NCBI GenBank assembly: GCA_025362495.1
Contig: JANYGI010000154.1
Coordinates: 1-64,000 of the forward strand
Source: Byssovorax sp.
GTDB lineage: Bacteria; Myxococcota_A; Polyangia; Polyangiales; Polyangiaceae
Direction of reading: 5' to 3'
Length of the DNA stretch: 64,000 nucleotides
The notes beneath the pieces are model-generated. The model was not told the DNA's origin. It worked only from the letters and a program-made list of their open reading frames with translations, and searched no databases. This document shows positions 1-8,267 of this stretch, one piece after another (positions within the stretch are counted from its first letter, which is position 1; each line of letters begins with the position of its first letter). Both the position numbers and the translations under genes were made by a program.

Positions 1-1
1 C

Positions 2-1696
2 CAGCTTCGCGATGAACACATGGCCCGGAGGAGCCAACGGGCCTGGGCCGAAGTCGACCGTCGCTGTGATGTTACCGATCATGATGACCTCGCCTCCTGG
101 AGTCAGAGCGATTCCGCTCACGCTATCGCCGGCCGCGTCCACGTTCGTGTCTCCGAACGCCCTGCTCCAGACAGGAGCCCCTTGGTCGTCGAGTCTGGCA
201 ATGAACGCGTTGTACTTCCCGGTGCTCGTGAAGGTACTGCCCCCGAAGTCGATGGAGTTCGGGAACCATCCCCCGAACACGGCGCCGCCGGTTGCATCCG
301 CCGCTATCGCAAAGCCCAATCCGCTTCCTGGATCACTGGCGTTGCCGAAGCCCTTCGCCCATGAGGCCTGTCCGCTCGATGTGCGCTTCACGACGAGAGC
401 ATCTGATGAGCCCACGCTGGTGAGTCCGAAGGCCGACGTGCCCAGCACTCCTGTGAACATCGGACCTCCAAGGGAGTCAATGGCGACCGCTCTTGCTTGT
501 TGAAAGGTAGTGTCGCCCCAGCTATTGCTCCAGCTATGTTTCCCATCGGCATCGAACTTGGCTGCGAATATGTCGCCTTGTCCGGCGTCGACCAGCTTCT
601 GGTTGCCGAGCATCAGCTCGGTGAAGTCCACGGTCCCGTTGAATGTACCGGTGATGATCGCACTGCCCTGCGCGTCTGCAGCGATCCCGAAGACGCGCTG
701 GGACTGCGCGTCGCCAAAACGGCGACTCCATATGCCCGACCCGTCTGCGCCGGCGAGCTTTGCGATCGCAATGTCCTTGCTTCCCATGGTGGTAAGGGCG
801 GTTCCGTCGAAGTTGACGGACCCCTCAAAGCTGGCTGCCAAGAGCACGTCGCCCTTGGTGTCGACGGTCGCGCTGGCGTTGCCATTGCTGATATTCGTGG
901 CGCCGCCGTATGTCTTGCTCCAGACGTGGGCACCAGCAGAGTCGAGCTTGACGACAAAGATTCCGGCCGCGAGAGCCGCGCCTCCACCATAGTCTGTCCC
1001 CGTATCGGCGGTGCCCGCCACGATCAGATTCCCGCTCGCGTCTCGGGCAATGGAGTACGCTCGATGGATGCCAGCCGCCCCGAGCTGCTTCGCCCAGATT
1101 GACTTGCCCGCCGGATCCATCTTGGCGACGAAGATGTCAGTCCCAGACGCGATCAGGGGCGCCAAGGAACCGAACTTCATGGTCCCGCTGAAGTCGCCAG
1201 TGACATAGACATTCCCGGCGTCGTCCACCGCGACGGCCCGGCCAGTCTCCGAGGTATCGTCCCCGAACCGCTCGGCCCACAGCGTTCCGCCGCACGGAAC
1301 TCCGTCGCAGTTCTCATCCGCCGTCGTCGAGCAGTCGTCGGTCTTGGGGAGCACCTCGCCGACGCAGGCGCCCCAGCCCGAGCCGTCGGCCTTGCAAGTG
1401 TGCTTTCCGTCCTTGCATGTCCCCGTCGCGCGGGTCGCCGCGGGACCGTCGTAACAGGCCTCCACGGAGCTGGGCGTGCACATCGTTCCTCCACCGGTGC
1501 CGGCCGTGGCGGTCGTCGTGCTCCCGGTGCCCGTACCGCCGGATCCCCCCGTTGAGCCGCCGCTGGAGCCGGTTGTCCCGCTGGTCGCGGCGCTCTCCGA
1601 GAACTGGTCGAGGCCCAGTATCACCCCGCAACCGCTGTTGAGCGCCGTGAAGCCGAGGACAGGGAGCATACCGAGCATCAAGCGCTTCGTTCTCAT
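2..1696 (-). CDS. SBBP (beta-propeller) repeat lipoprotein, partial
   Basis: The frame is open from an ATG at 1696 to the left edge, so the C-terminus is missing. The N-terminus is a basic, hydrophobic signal ending in NSGCG, which is a weak lipobox. A Ser/Thr/Gly-rich linker follows. Next comes a Cys-rich stretch (residues ~70-125) with the pattern TCKDG..TCK..G.GWGACVGEVLP and DENCDG, a motif I associate with secreted myxobacterial proteins. The rest is a run of ~55-residue repeats of the type AVDDAGNVYVTGDFSGT.. FVAKMDPAGK..W, i.e. SBBP repeats, which form an extracellular beta-propeller. It is probably surface-anchored; the ligand is unknown. Nothing catalytic is visible. It is transcribed away from the tandem repeat array. 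Confidence 0.85.
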   Translation of the reverse strand, partial: MRTKRLMLGMLPVLGFTALNSGCGVILGLDQFSESAATSGTTGSSGGSTGGSGGTGTGSTTTATAGTGGGTMCTPSSVEACYDGPAATRATGTCKDGKHTCKADGSGWGACVGEVLPKTDDCSTTADENCDGVPCGGTLWAERFGDDTSETGRAVAVDDAGNVYVTGDFSGTMKFGSLAPLIASGTDIFVAKMDPAGKSIWAKQLGAAGIHRAYSIARDASGNLIVAGTADTGTDYGGGAALAAGIFVVKLDSAGAHVWSKTYGGATNISNGNASATVDTKGDVLLAASFEGSVNFDGTALTTMGSKDIAIAKLAGADGSGIWSRRFGDAQSQRVFGIAADAQGSAIITGTFNGTVDFTELMLGNQKLVDAGQGDIFAAKFDADGKHSWSNSWGDTTFQQARAVAIDSLGGPMFTGVLGTSAFGLTSVGSSDALVVKRTSSGQASWAKGFGNASDPGSGLGFAIAADATGGAVFGGWFPNSIDFGGSTFTSTGKYNAFIARLDDQGAPVWSRAFGDTNVDAAGDSVSGIALTPGGEVIMIGNITATVDFGPGPLAPPGHVFIAKL

Positions 1697-1771
1697 GGTG
1701 AGCACGGTACCATGGCGCGGGCTGCAAGTGGGTGTCGCAACGCGGGCGAGCTGCGGACACGGCGGCGCGCC

Positions 1772-1993
1772 GAGGCCTCGCAGACGTGTGCGGGCTGCTC
1801 AGCGAGGCCTCGCGGACGTCTGCGAGCTACTCGGGAGGCCTCGCGGACGTTTGCGAGCTGTTCGGCGAGGTCTCGCAGACGTCTGCGAGCTGCTCGGGAG
1901 GCCTCGCGGACGTTTGCGACCTGCTCGGCGAGGCTTCGCGGACGTCTGCGAGCTGCTCGGCGAGGCCTCGCGGACGTCTGCGAGGTGCTGGCC
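1772..1993. repeat. Tandem array of seven 31/32-bp palindromic units
   Basis: Seven copies start at 1772, 1804, 1835, 1867, 1898, 1930 and 1962. Unit lengths are 32, 31, 32, 31, 32, 32 and 32. The one-base difference is a C that is present or absent before GAGG. Each unit carries CTCGCRGACGTYTGCGAG or a close variant. In unit 4 (1872-1889) this is a perfect 18-bp palindrome, CTCGCAGACGTCTGCGAG. All six frames give only low-complexity Arg/Ala/Ser peptides here. The array lies in the 525-bp gap between the SBBP gene and the transposase remnant; the rest of that gap (1994-2221) shows nothing recognisable. Possible roles are a protein-binding array, hairpin-forming terminator or REP-like element. 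Confidence 0.9.
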
Positions 1994-2221
1994 TCATGCC
2001 GAGGTGAAGGCGCAACTCCGCTGGTCGCTCGATCCCGGCGCGCCCCCACTTATTTCCGGTTGTTCCGGGTTTCGTGTGGGCTCCAGTGGTCGGGCAAGAG
2101 CCCTGTGGCCACGAGGAGGGCGCCTGTCACGGCGCTCGCATCTCGGGATCGATCGCTGGCCGTCCCAAGGGCGAGCGCCGCGCCAGGCGCGAGATGCTGC
2201 GGATTGGGGTAAGATTCGCGG

Positions 2222-3250
2222 ATGCGCGACACCGATCTCTACCGCCATCTTCTCGGCCTCGAAGCTCCCTGGTTCGTGGCGAACGTCGAGCTGAACGTGA
2301 AGGAGCAGCGCGTCGACGTCTTCGTGGAGCACCCGGAGGGCACGCAGTGGCCGTGCCCGGAGTGCAGTGCGTCGTCGCCGGTCTATGACCACGTTCCCGA
2401 GCGAGCCTGGCGGCACCTGGATAGCTGCCAGTTCATGACGTACCTGCGCGCCCGCCCGCCTCGCGTGAAGTGCCCCGAGCACGGCGTCAAACAGGCACGC
2501 CTCCCGTGGGCCGACCCCAAGGCCCGCTTCACGGCGATGTTCGAGCGCTTCGCGATTGACGTTCTTCGCGAGGCCGACGTGCTCGGCGCGACACGGATCT
2601 TGCGCATCAGCTGGGACGAGGCCTGGCACGTCCTGGAGCGCGCCGTGGCGCCAGGACAGGCCGCGAAAGGCCGGCGCGTCGTGCGCCAGCTTGGAATCGA
2701 CGAGAAGGCCGCCGCGAAGGGCCACAAGTACCTGCCGCTGGTGAACGATCTCGAAGCCGGAACCGTTGAGTACATTGGCGAAGATCGCAAGACGGACAGT
2801 CTCAACGCCTTCTTCATCAAACTCACCCCGGAGCAACTTCAAGGGATCGAGCCGGTCGCGATGGACATGTGGGAGCCCTATCTGCATGCGATTCACGCCC
2901 ACGTCCCCGACGCCGCCGGCAAGGTGGTCTTCGACCGATTCCACATCATGCAGCACATGGGTAAGGCCGTGGATACCGTGCGAAAGCAGGAGCACCGCGC
3001 CCTCCAGTCCCAGGGGGACAACAGCCTGGCAAAGTCGAAGTATCTCTGGTTGTACTCCGAGGAGAATCTCCCCGCGAAGGATCAGCCACGCGCCGCGGGT
3101 CTGCGCAGTGAGGGCCTGACGAACAAACGTTTCGAGTGGCCCCTGGTGTTCGTCGCCCCGAGGAGGAGTGCACCCGGCATCGAGTGGGCTTTTCAGCACG
3201 ATGATATCGTGCAAGCGGGCGCCCTCCGCTGGATGCCGGCGCTCGAGTAG
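2222..3250 (+). pseudogene. Truncated ISL3-family transposase
   Basis: The N-terminal zinc-finger region (CPECSASSPVYDH, and CPEHG near residue 80) and the RNase H-like core with GIDEKA and AMDMWEPY (the first two catalytic Asp) and FDRFHIMQHM are typical of ISL3 transposases. Similarity holds to about KYLWLYSEENL and DQPRAAGLRS (residues ~280-300). After that the usual C-terminal part with the catalytic Glu and the AEGxNSKI-type motif is missing. It is replaced by ~40 unrelated residues ending at a double stop at 3248-3253. The protein is 342 aa against roughly 400 or more for the family. I found no terminal inverted repeats. It is probably an inactive remnant left by a deletion. Confidence 0.8.
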
Positions 3251-3381
3251 TAGAGCACCGACTCATTGGCTCGGGACTTCGCTGCGCCCATTCGCGCACA
3301 AGACCGAAGCGCAGAGGTTCCTACGGTTCGGGCATCCTGGTCGAGTCCCGCGGCCAACCCTTCGAGCTGGCGCGCCGCCGT

Positions 3382-3918
3382 CTATCGCGGGCTCCACGGC
3401 GCGCCGGTCTCGCAGTCGACGTGCCCGAGCTGGACGCCCCGAGGCGTGACGTCGATCGTCCCGAAGACGATGGGCAGGTGAAAGCGGCGGGGGCCGATCG
3501 ATCCCGGGTTGAACACGGTGAGGCCGCGGTCCTGGCCGATGAAGGGCACGTGTGAGTGCCCGCACACGATCAGCTGCGCGTCGGCGGCCCGCGCGATCTT
3601 CGCCACGTCAGCGCGGATCTTCGGCCCGTAAACCGCGATATGGGTGAGGATCATCCGCAGGATCCGACCGCCAGAGGACAGCTCGAGCGAGAGCACGTCC
3701 GGCAGCGCATCGGCGCGCGTATCGATGTTTCCGCGCACCGCGTGGAGCGGCGCTATCGCCGCGAACGCGTCGAGCACCGTCAGATCACCGATGTCACCGG
3801 CGTGGAGGATGGCGTCCGGGCGCAGCGCGGTCAGGTGCTCCACGGCGCGCGGGTGCGGCCGAGAGTGGGTATCGGCGATCACCGCGAGGCGCGCGGTGCC
3901 GTCTTCATCGAGGGGCAT
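3382..3918 (-). CDS. YfcE/MJ0936-type metallophosphoesterase
   Basis: A protein of about 178 aa with every metal-binding block of the calcineurin-like phosphoesterase fold: ADTHS (DxH), HAGDIGD (GDxxD), GN in RGNID, LTHI, and CGHSH near the end. The conserved tail [10 protein letters not shown] is typical of the small YfcE/MJ0936 phosphodiesterases. The likely substrate is a phosphodiester, but it cannot be specified. The frame stays open upstream to 4233, but that part is low complexity and includes a copy of the palindromic repeat. I therefore take ATG 3918 (MPLDEDG..); ATG 3951 is the alternative. Neither has a strong ribosome binding site. Confidence 0.85.
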   Translation of the reverse strand: MPLDEDGTARLAVIADTHSRPHPRAVEHLTALRPDAILHAGDIGDLTVLDAFAAIAPLHAVRGNIDTRADALPDVLSLELSSGGRILRMILTHIAVYGPKIRADVAKIARAADAQLIVCGHSHVPFIGQDRGLTVFNPGSIGPRRFHLPIVFGTIDVTPRGVQLGHVDCETGAPWSPR

Positions 3919-4104
3919 GTGGACAGAGCGTTGGACCAGCGGGGGCGCCATCGGCACGGCTCTACCCCGCGGCCCGAGCCCTGTCACGTAGGGTCGAGGC
4001 CGACCGGCAGGCGGCGGTCGCGGTCGGGCAGCTCGTCTCGGCGCCTCGCTGAGCGCCAGGAGATCGTCACCGGAAAGACCGAAGACGACCTCGCCAGCGT
4101 GCGC

Positions 4105-4138
4105 GAGCTGCTGAGGGGGCCTGGCGGACGTCTGCGAC
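4105..4138. repeat. Solitary diverged copy of the palindromic unit
   Basis: The sequence GCGAGCTGCTG, then GGCCTGGCGGACGTCTGCGA, matches the unit of the 1772-1993 array, including the GACGTC centre. It lies upstream of the metallophosphoesterase, 2.1 kb from the array and on the far side of the transposase remnant. Confidence 0.65.
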
Positions 4139-4372
4139 GCAGTCCAGGCGCGCGCACCGCGTGACGAGAGGCCTTTGCCGGAGCTGCCTTCGCACGAGGC
4201 ACCGGAGATCGTGTCTGCCGAGCCGGCGCTCATTCGCGGGCGGGATCCTGCCCATGGAAGACTTCATTCCGGCAGAGCGCCGGATTTCACTCAAGCAGCG
4301 CGAGGAGCAACCGAACAACACGAGCTACCAAGCCAACGCCGCGGACCGCGCGCCGCAGAAAACACGTCGATC

Positions 4373-5896
4373 ATGAGCAGGAATCGAACGCTCCGACCCG
4401 CAGGCACGGCGATCGTGCTCGCGCTCAACATCCTCGTCTCGACTGCATGTGGAGGGGCGAAGACGACGACGGTAGGGGGCAGCGGCGGGGCAGCCGCCAC
4501 GACTGCTGGATCCGGAGGATCCGGAGGATCCGGTGGATGCCGCCCGGACGCGACGACGACCGCGAGCGCGACCGCGAGCGCGACCGCGAGCGCCGGCGTA
4601 ATGCTCGGCACGATGCACGACGTCGGCGCGAGCCCGGGAGACGTGCTGTTGCCTGTCGCCAGGTTCATCGCTCGACCGCCCAAGGTGGGAGCGACGGATC
4701 GGGTCACGCTCAGCGGTGACGACATCGTCTCGCTCGAGGACGACGGCGGCAGCGCAGGGGCGATGACGAGCGTGGCGGGCAAGTACTGTCAACTCGATAC
4801 CTCGGCGCCCCAGAACGGCTATGCCGCGATCCGGACCTCCACCAAGGACTCCGATCTTGGCGTCGACGTGGGCGGCCCCTCGGGCACGAGCGCGTGGCAC
4901 ATGTTCGCCCTGGCCTACCCGATCACCGCCGGCAACAAGGCGGGCATCGCAACGTTCATGTTCTCCGGCACGCCGGGCGGGGCGGGCAACGGCATCGGCT
5001 CGACCGACGACGACCACGAGTGGTGGGCCGGCAACCAGAGCCCGATGGTGCAAACACCGCACGACCAGGCCCTTCACCTCTACGAGTTCAGCTCCGACGG
5101 CGGCACGCTCCTCACGGCCCGTCGCGACGGGGCCCTGGTCGCGACGGTCCCCGGAGCCTCGATGATCTCGAGCGGCGCGATGGGCTTCCGTGGCTGGTAT
5201 CCGTTGCCGGATACCCACGGTCCACCCGACACCCGCATCTACTGGGCAGCGTGGTTCGATCACGAGCTCTCCAGCGCGGAGCGCAGGCAGGTCTATCAGT
5301 ATGTCGGCACGGAGTTCGCCTATCGCCCCCGGCGCTTCCTCTCGGCCACGGGCGACAGCATCACGGCGGGCCACGTCAACACCGCCAACACCACCTCGTT
5401 CATCGAGGTTCTCCAGGCTCAGTATGCCGCCCTCGGCGAGACGGTCTACATCCTCAACGAAGGGATCGCCTCCCAGACCTCGACGCAGATCGCGGCGCGA
5501 TCGCCCTCGGGGTTCGCGTCCCGCTACGCGCAGGGCAACTTCCGCGACGAGTGGCTGATCATCGGCGGCGGTACCAACGACCACACCCTGACCGCGGATC
5601 AGACCTATGCGAACCTCTGCTCGATCAGCAAGTCCACGCAGGCGCTCGGCGTCCGGACCGTGATTGGCACTTTGCTCTACCTCACGGCCATCGAGATGAC
5701 CCCGGTCACGTACGCCTGGCACGACCAGCTCAACGGGCTGATCCGGGCGAACTCGTGCGGCGCCAACAGGATCGCCGACTACTACGTCGATCCCCTCCTC
5801 GCGACGCCGACCACCGCGCATTTCCCCGACAACGTTCACCCCGACGACACGGCACTCGCGGCCATGGCCACGGTCCAGCGCGCCGTCATCCAGTGA
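4373..5896 (+). CDS. Secreted SGNH/GDSL-type hydrolase lipoprotein with LamG-like N-terminal domain
   Basis: It begins MSRNRTLRPAGTAIV.. with a lipoprotein signal ending VSTACGG, then a Gly/Ser and Ala-Thr-Ser linker. The linker is coded by short GGATCC-GGA and GCGACC-GCGAGC repeats. Residues ~90-320 look like a concanavalin/laminin-G-type beta-sandwich (TRIYWAAWFDHELSSAERR). The C-terminal ~180 residues are an SGNH hydrolase with block I ATGDSITAG (Ser), block II Gly in NEGIA, block III GGGTNDH and block V DNVHPDD (Asp/His). The probable role is a cell-surface esterase or lipase on carbohydrate or lipid; the substrate is unknown. The ATG at 4373 is chosen because it starts the signal peptide, although the frame is open from 4175. 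It is convergent with the next gene. Confidence 0.8.
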   Translation: MSRNRTLRPAGTAIVLALNILVSTACGGAKTTTVGGSGGAAATTAGSGGSGGSGGCRPDATTTASATASATASAGVMLGTMHDVGASPGDVLLPVARFIARPPKVGATDRVTLSGDDIVSLEDDGGSAGAMTSVAGKYCQLDTSAPQNGYAAIRTSTKDSDLGVDVGGPSGTSAWHMFALAYPITAGNKAGIATFMFSGTPGGAGNGIGSTDDDHEWWAGNQSPMVQTPHDQALHLYEFSSDGGTLLTARRDGALVATVPGASMISSGAMGFRGWYPLPDTHGPPDTRIYWAAWFDHELSSAERRQVYQYVGTEFAYRPRRFLSATGDSITAGHVNTANTTSFIEVLQAQYAALGETVYILNEGIASQTSTQIAARSPSGFASRYAQGNFRDEWLIIGGGTNDHTLTADQTYANLCSISKSTQALGVRTVIGTLLYLTAIEMTPVTYAWHDQLNGLIRANSCGANRIADYYVDPLLATPTTAHFPDNVHPDDTALAAMATVQRAVIQ

Positions 5897-5923
5897 CGAT
5901 CGCCGCCGCGAGGGCGCCGCCGA

Positions 5924-6712
5924 TCACCCCACCAGGATCGAATCCTCGCCATCGGCGAGCGGCGTCCCGTCCGTCGTTTGATCGTTCACGCGCGCCACCC
6001 GCTGACGCTGGGCGCCCACGAACACCGACGTGCTCGCGGCCACCACCTGACCGCCGCCCTCGAGCGGCGACTCCAGATGAGCTGTGTGGCGATGCTTCTT
6101 CCCGAGATGCACCTTGGCGACGCCCTTCTTCACCCGGCGACCGCGGCGGGTCTTCGAGTGAGTGCCACCACCCACCGCGCCTTGCCCTGCCCAGTGGCGG
6201 CGGCCCTCTTCGACCTTCTTCCAGTCGACCTTGTGGCCGAGCTTGGCCTCGACGTCGGCCTGGGCCTGGGTGACGCTCGACGCGTACGGGTGGACGTCCA
6301 GAGTCTTGCTCGGATCGTTCGTCAGCGAGTCTTGCGCTTCGACCTGCTGATACCCGACGCAGCCATTGGTGCCCGGGTTGCCGCCGTCGAAGTGAAACCC
6401 GATGTCGTGGCGCACCGGCGCGTGGCCTGGCCGACCGTCCTTGATCGGGCCTTGATCGGGGCCAGTCCCGATCGGGAAGAAGACCCCTCCGCGCTTCGAC
6501 TTGGGGTCCTTGAATGATTTCCCGGCGGCGGCGTGCGGGTTTCCATAGGTGTACTGGCCAGGAGGGACGTCGCCGCCGGTGCCGCGGGCCATGTCCTTGC
6601 TCGTCCACGGGCCCGAGAGCGCCGGATAGACGTTCCCGTTGGTGACGAGATAGCCTTCGGAGCCGACCGCGTCCGAGCTGCCTGATTCTACGCCGAAGTA
6701 ATCTGCACCCAT
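5924..6712 (-). CDS. Candidate T6SS effector: L,D-transpeptidase-like domain with PAAR-like C-terminus
   Basis: 262 aa with no signal peptide. Residues ~98-125 carry HDIGFHFDGG and PGTNGCVGYQ, i.e. an upstream His (H107) followed by T/S-x-G-C (C118). This resembles the catalytic His/Cys block of L,D-transpeptidase-like enzymes such as Tlde1-type effectors. Residues ~185-212 are strongly basic. Residues ~215-262 read as a PAAR-like pattern: SVFVGAQRQRVARVNDQ, a spacer, then PLADGEDSILVG, where PAAR tips normally have xVFVxGxPAARVGD..GxxxxxxGSxxVxIG. The gene lies in a vgrG island next to a DUF1795 protein. The inferred role is a peptidoglycan-targeting toxin carried on the VgrG spike. No immunity gene is recognised. 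Domain calls are by eye. Confidence 0.6.
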   Translation of the reverse strand: MGADYFGVESGSSDAVGSEGYLVTNGNVYPALSGPWTSKDMARGTGGDVPPGQYTYGNPHAAAGKSFKDPKSKRGGVFFPIGTGPDQGPIKDGRPGHAPVRHDIGFHFDGGNPGTNGCVGYQQVEAQDSLTNDPSKTLDVHPYASSVTQAQADVEAKLGHKVDWKKVEEGRRHWAGQGAVGGGTHSKTRRGRRVKKGVAKVHLGKKHRHTAHLESPLEGGGQVVAASTSVFVGAQRQRVARVNDQTTDGTPLADGEDSILVG

Positions 6713-6746
6713 CGGGACGCCTCGCGGGAAGAAGGGGAGTGGCGGG

Positions 6747-7175
6747 TCAGTCGACGGCGCGGAGCCGGATCGTCTCGCGGATCTGCTCGAACCAGGCGTC
6801 GGCGTCGGCGCGGCCTTCGAGGCGCGCGCTCAGCGCGAAGTAGATCCACTGGTTGCCAAACGCGAGGTGCGCTTGCTGCTGGTAAAAGGCGTTGCCCTCG
6901 TGGCGCCAGCGCGACGTCACCTCCAGGGCCGGGACACCCTCCCAGGTCGCCTCGCGGTCCTCGATGACGCTGTAGCCAGCGAGGCGCGTCATCTCGTCGA
7001 GCACCCGCTCTTGCGCGAGCTGCCGCAGGGTTTTCCCCTGCGGGTGCGGGGCGCGGACGATCACCAGCGTGAGGGTGTGATCACCGGGCCTCGTCTCGAC
7101 TACGTGCGTCGTCCGGTCGGCGGTGGGGGCGTCGGGGAGCTCGAAGCTGCCCTCGTTCATGTAGTAAACGGACAC
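6747..7175 (-). CDS. DUF1795/DcrB-like protein, EagR-type T6SS adaptor candidate
   Basis: 142 aa starting MSVYYMNEGSFELPD, with a central R..HEGN.FYQQQAH stretch and a C-terminal W.EQIRETIRL helix. It matches the DUF1795 (DcrB-like) fold, which includes the EagR chaperones that load T6SS effectors onto VgrG or PAAR. It is clearly a paralogue of the 11158-11583 product: both start MS.YY.NE, share EV or EI..WR.EG, then Q.QAH or TRQAH, then W.YFA or WLIFAG. There is no signal peptide, unlike periplasmic DcrB. It sits 34 bp upstream of the L,D-transpeptidase-like gene on the same strand and is its most plausible partner. Confidence 0.75.
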   Translation of the reverse strand: MSVYYMNEGSFELPDAPTADRTTHVVETRPGDHTLTLVIVRAPHPQGKTLRQLAQERVLDEMTRLAGYSVIEDREATWEGVPALEVTSRWRHEGNAFYQQQAHLAFGNQWIYFALSARLEGRADADAWFEQIRETIRLRAVD

Positions 7176-7199
7176 GGCTCGTCGGACCTCTTCGCGGGG

Positions 7200-7874
7200 C
7201 TACACGCCACCGCGGCTGTACTGCGCGAAGTAATGGGCGAGCTGCGTGTCGTAGTGATTCTGCCGGTAGCTCGGCCCGTTGTAGCCCTGGGCGAAGCGCG
7301 CCCACTGCTGGTGCTCCAGGTACGTCACGAGGCCGGCGTGGCGGCAGAAGCCCAGGAACGCGCGCAGGTGCTGGTTGGCCGAGTAGAACATGTCGGACAC
7401 GAACTGCTCGAGGGTCGTCCAGCCGATGCTGCGGTAGTTCTCGCCCATCACCTGGAACATGCCCCAGGAGCAGGCCATCACCGCGTGATCGGGGGAGAGC
7501 GCAAAGGCCTGCTCCAGGAGCGACCATTGCTCGTCGGCGTACTGCGTCCCACCGAAGCGGTGGGTGCGGTGGTATTGCGCCGAGCCATACGCCGCCGAGA
7601 GCTGGGGGTGCGACCGATCGTAACGACCGCTCGTGAGCTGACGGAAGATGTGGTTCTCGTAGCGGAGCACCGGACGCTGCCTGTGGTCGAAGCCGGTGCG
7701 ACCGCCCGACTCCACCGCAGCCACCGCGCGCACCGCGGCCGTGGCCACGCCGATTTGACGCGCGGCGTTCTCGTAGTCGGCGATCACCAGAGGTAGAGAG
7801 GCGCCCCGGGTGGGAAGCGACCAGCGCCCGGCGGCGCCCGGATCCGCGGCGGACCTGGTTTCTGCGGCGTCCAT
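7200..7874 (-). CDS. N-acetylmuramidase (DUF3380-type), T6SS effector candidate
   Basis: About 224 aa from ATG 7874 (MDAAETR..); the frame extends to 8012 without similarity. The core VRAVAAVESGGRTGF (Glu ~55), RYENHIF, CSWGMFQVMGENY and RFAQGYNGPSY matches the DUF3380/PF11860 N-acetylmuramidase family. Members are phage-type endolysins and T6SS lysozyme effectors cutting the MurNAc-GlcNAc bond. There is no signal peptide, as expected of a T6SS cargo or endolysin. It lies 24 bp upstream of the DUF1795 gene on the same strand and is divergent from vgrG, so it probably belongs to the same effector island. A phage-derived lysin is the alternative, but no other phage gene is nearby. Confidence 0.75.
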   Translation of the reverse strand: MDAAETRSAADPGAAGRWSLPTRGASLPLVIADYENAARQIGVATAAVRAVAAVESGGRTGFDHRQRPVLRYENHIFRQLTSGRYDRSHPQLSAAYGSAQYHRTHRFGGTQYADEQWSLLEQAFALSPDHAVMACSWGMFQVMGENYRSIGWTTLEQFVSDMFYSANQHLRAFLGFCRHAGLVTYLEHQQWARFAQGYNGPSYRQNHYDTQLAHYFAQYSRGGV

Positions 7875-8267
7875 GGGTGGAGACTCTACGAGGGGCACGA
7901 TTCGCCCGTCAAGCCTGGCAGCAAGGAGCGAGCCATTCGCGGTGATGTGGCCTGCACGCGGCCCCTCCGCGCTCGTTGCGAGCCGACCTGAACATTTCTT
8001 TCTCGTCTCCATTTCATCCGTGCATCAATGGCTGGGGGCGCCTCGATCCATGTGGATGGACAATCGATCCATCACTGGATGACCACGGATCCATGTCGCC
8101 GTCGGCCGGCCTGCAAAAAGACCATGTTGCCCATTGGCTATCGCGAAGTTTCGCGGTAATCGTTGGGTCTCGCCGTCGGAGCGCACGGGCCGAGTCGACC
8201 ATCCAGGCAAGCGGAGAGCGTCAATGAACCAGCGAATGAACACGGGTCTTGTCGAGAGGGCGAGCAC
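7875..8267. promoter_or_regulatory. Divergent intergenic region of the T6SS island with short inverted repeats
   Basis: This 393-bp gap without a gene must hold the promoters of the muramidase operon (left) and the vgrG operon (right). Two spaced dyads of the form ATCCA-N-TGGAT occur at 8046-8057 (2-bp spacer) and 8067-8080 (4-bp spacer), followed by GGATCC at 8087-8092. A further dyad, CGCGAA-GT-TTCGCG, is at 8142-8155. No convincing sigma-54 (GG/GC) or sigma-70 promoter was identified. These dyads are candidate operator sites only. Confidence 0.4.

Noticed and set aside
12-1102. Long plus-strand open frames over the first kilobase
   Set aside because: They lie opposite the SBBP-repeat frame, which has clear repeats and a signal peptide. 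Their translations are Pro/Ala/Ser-rich with no domain.
1772-1993. CRISPR array
   Set aside because: Units are contiguous with no unique spacers, and no cas genes are present.
3290-3370. tRNA-like GGTCGAGTCCCG segment
   Set aside because: It has a T-loop-like string only. No acceptor stem, D-arm or anticodon arm could be folded around it.
8101-8267. Sigma-54 promoter for vgrG
   Set aside because: TGGC and TTGC-like pieces occur, but not at the required spacing.
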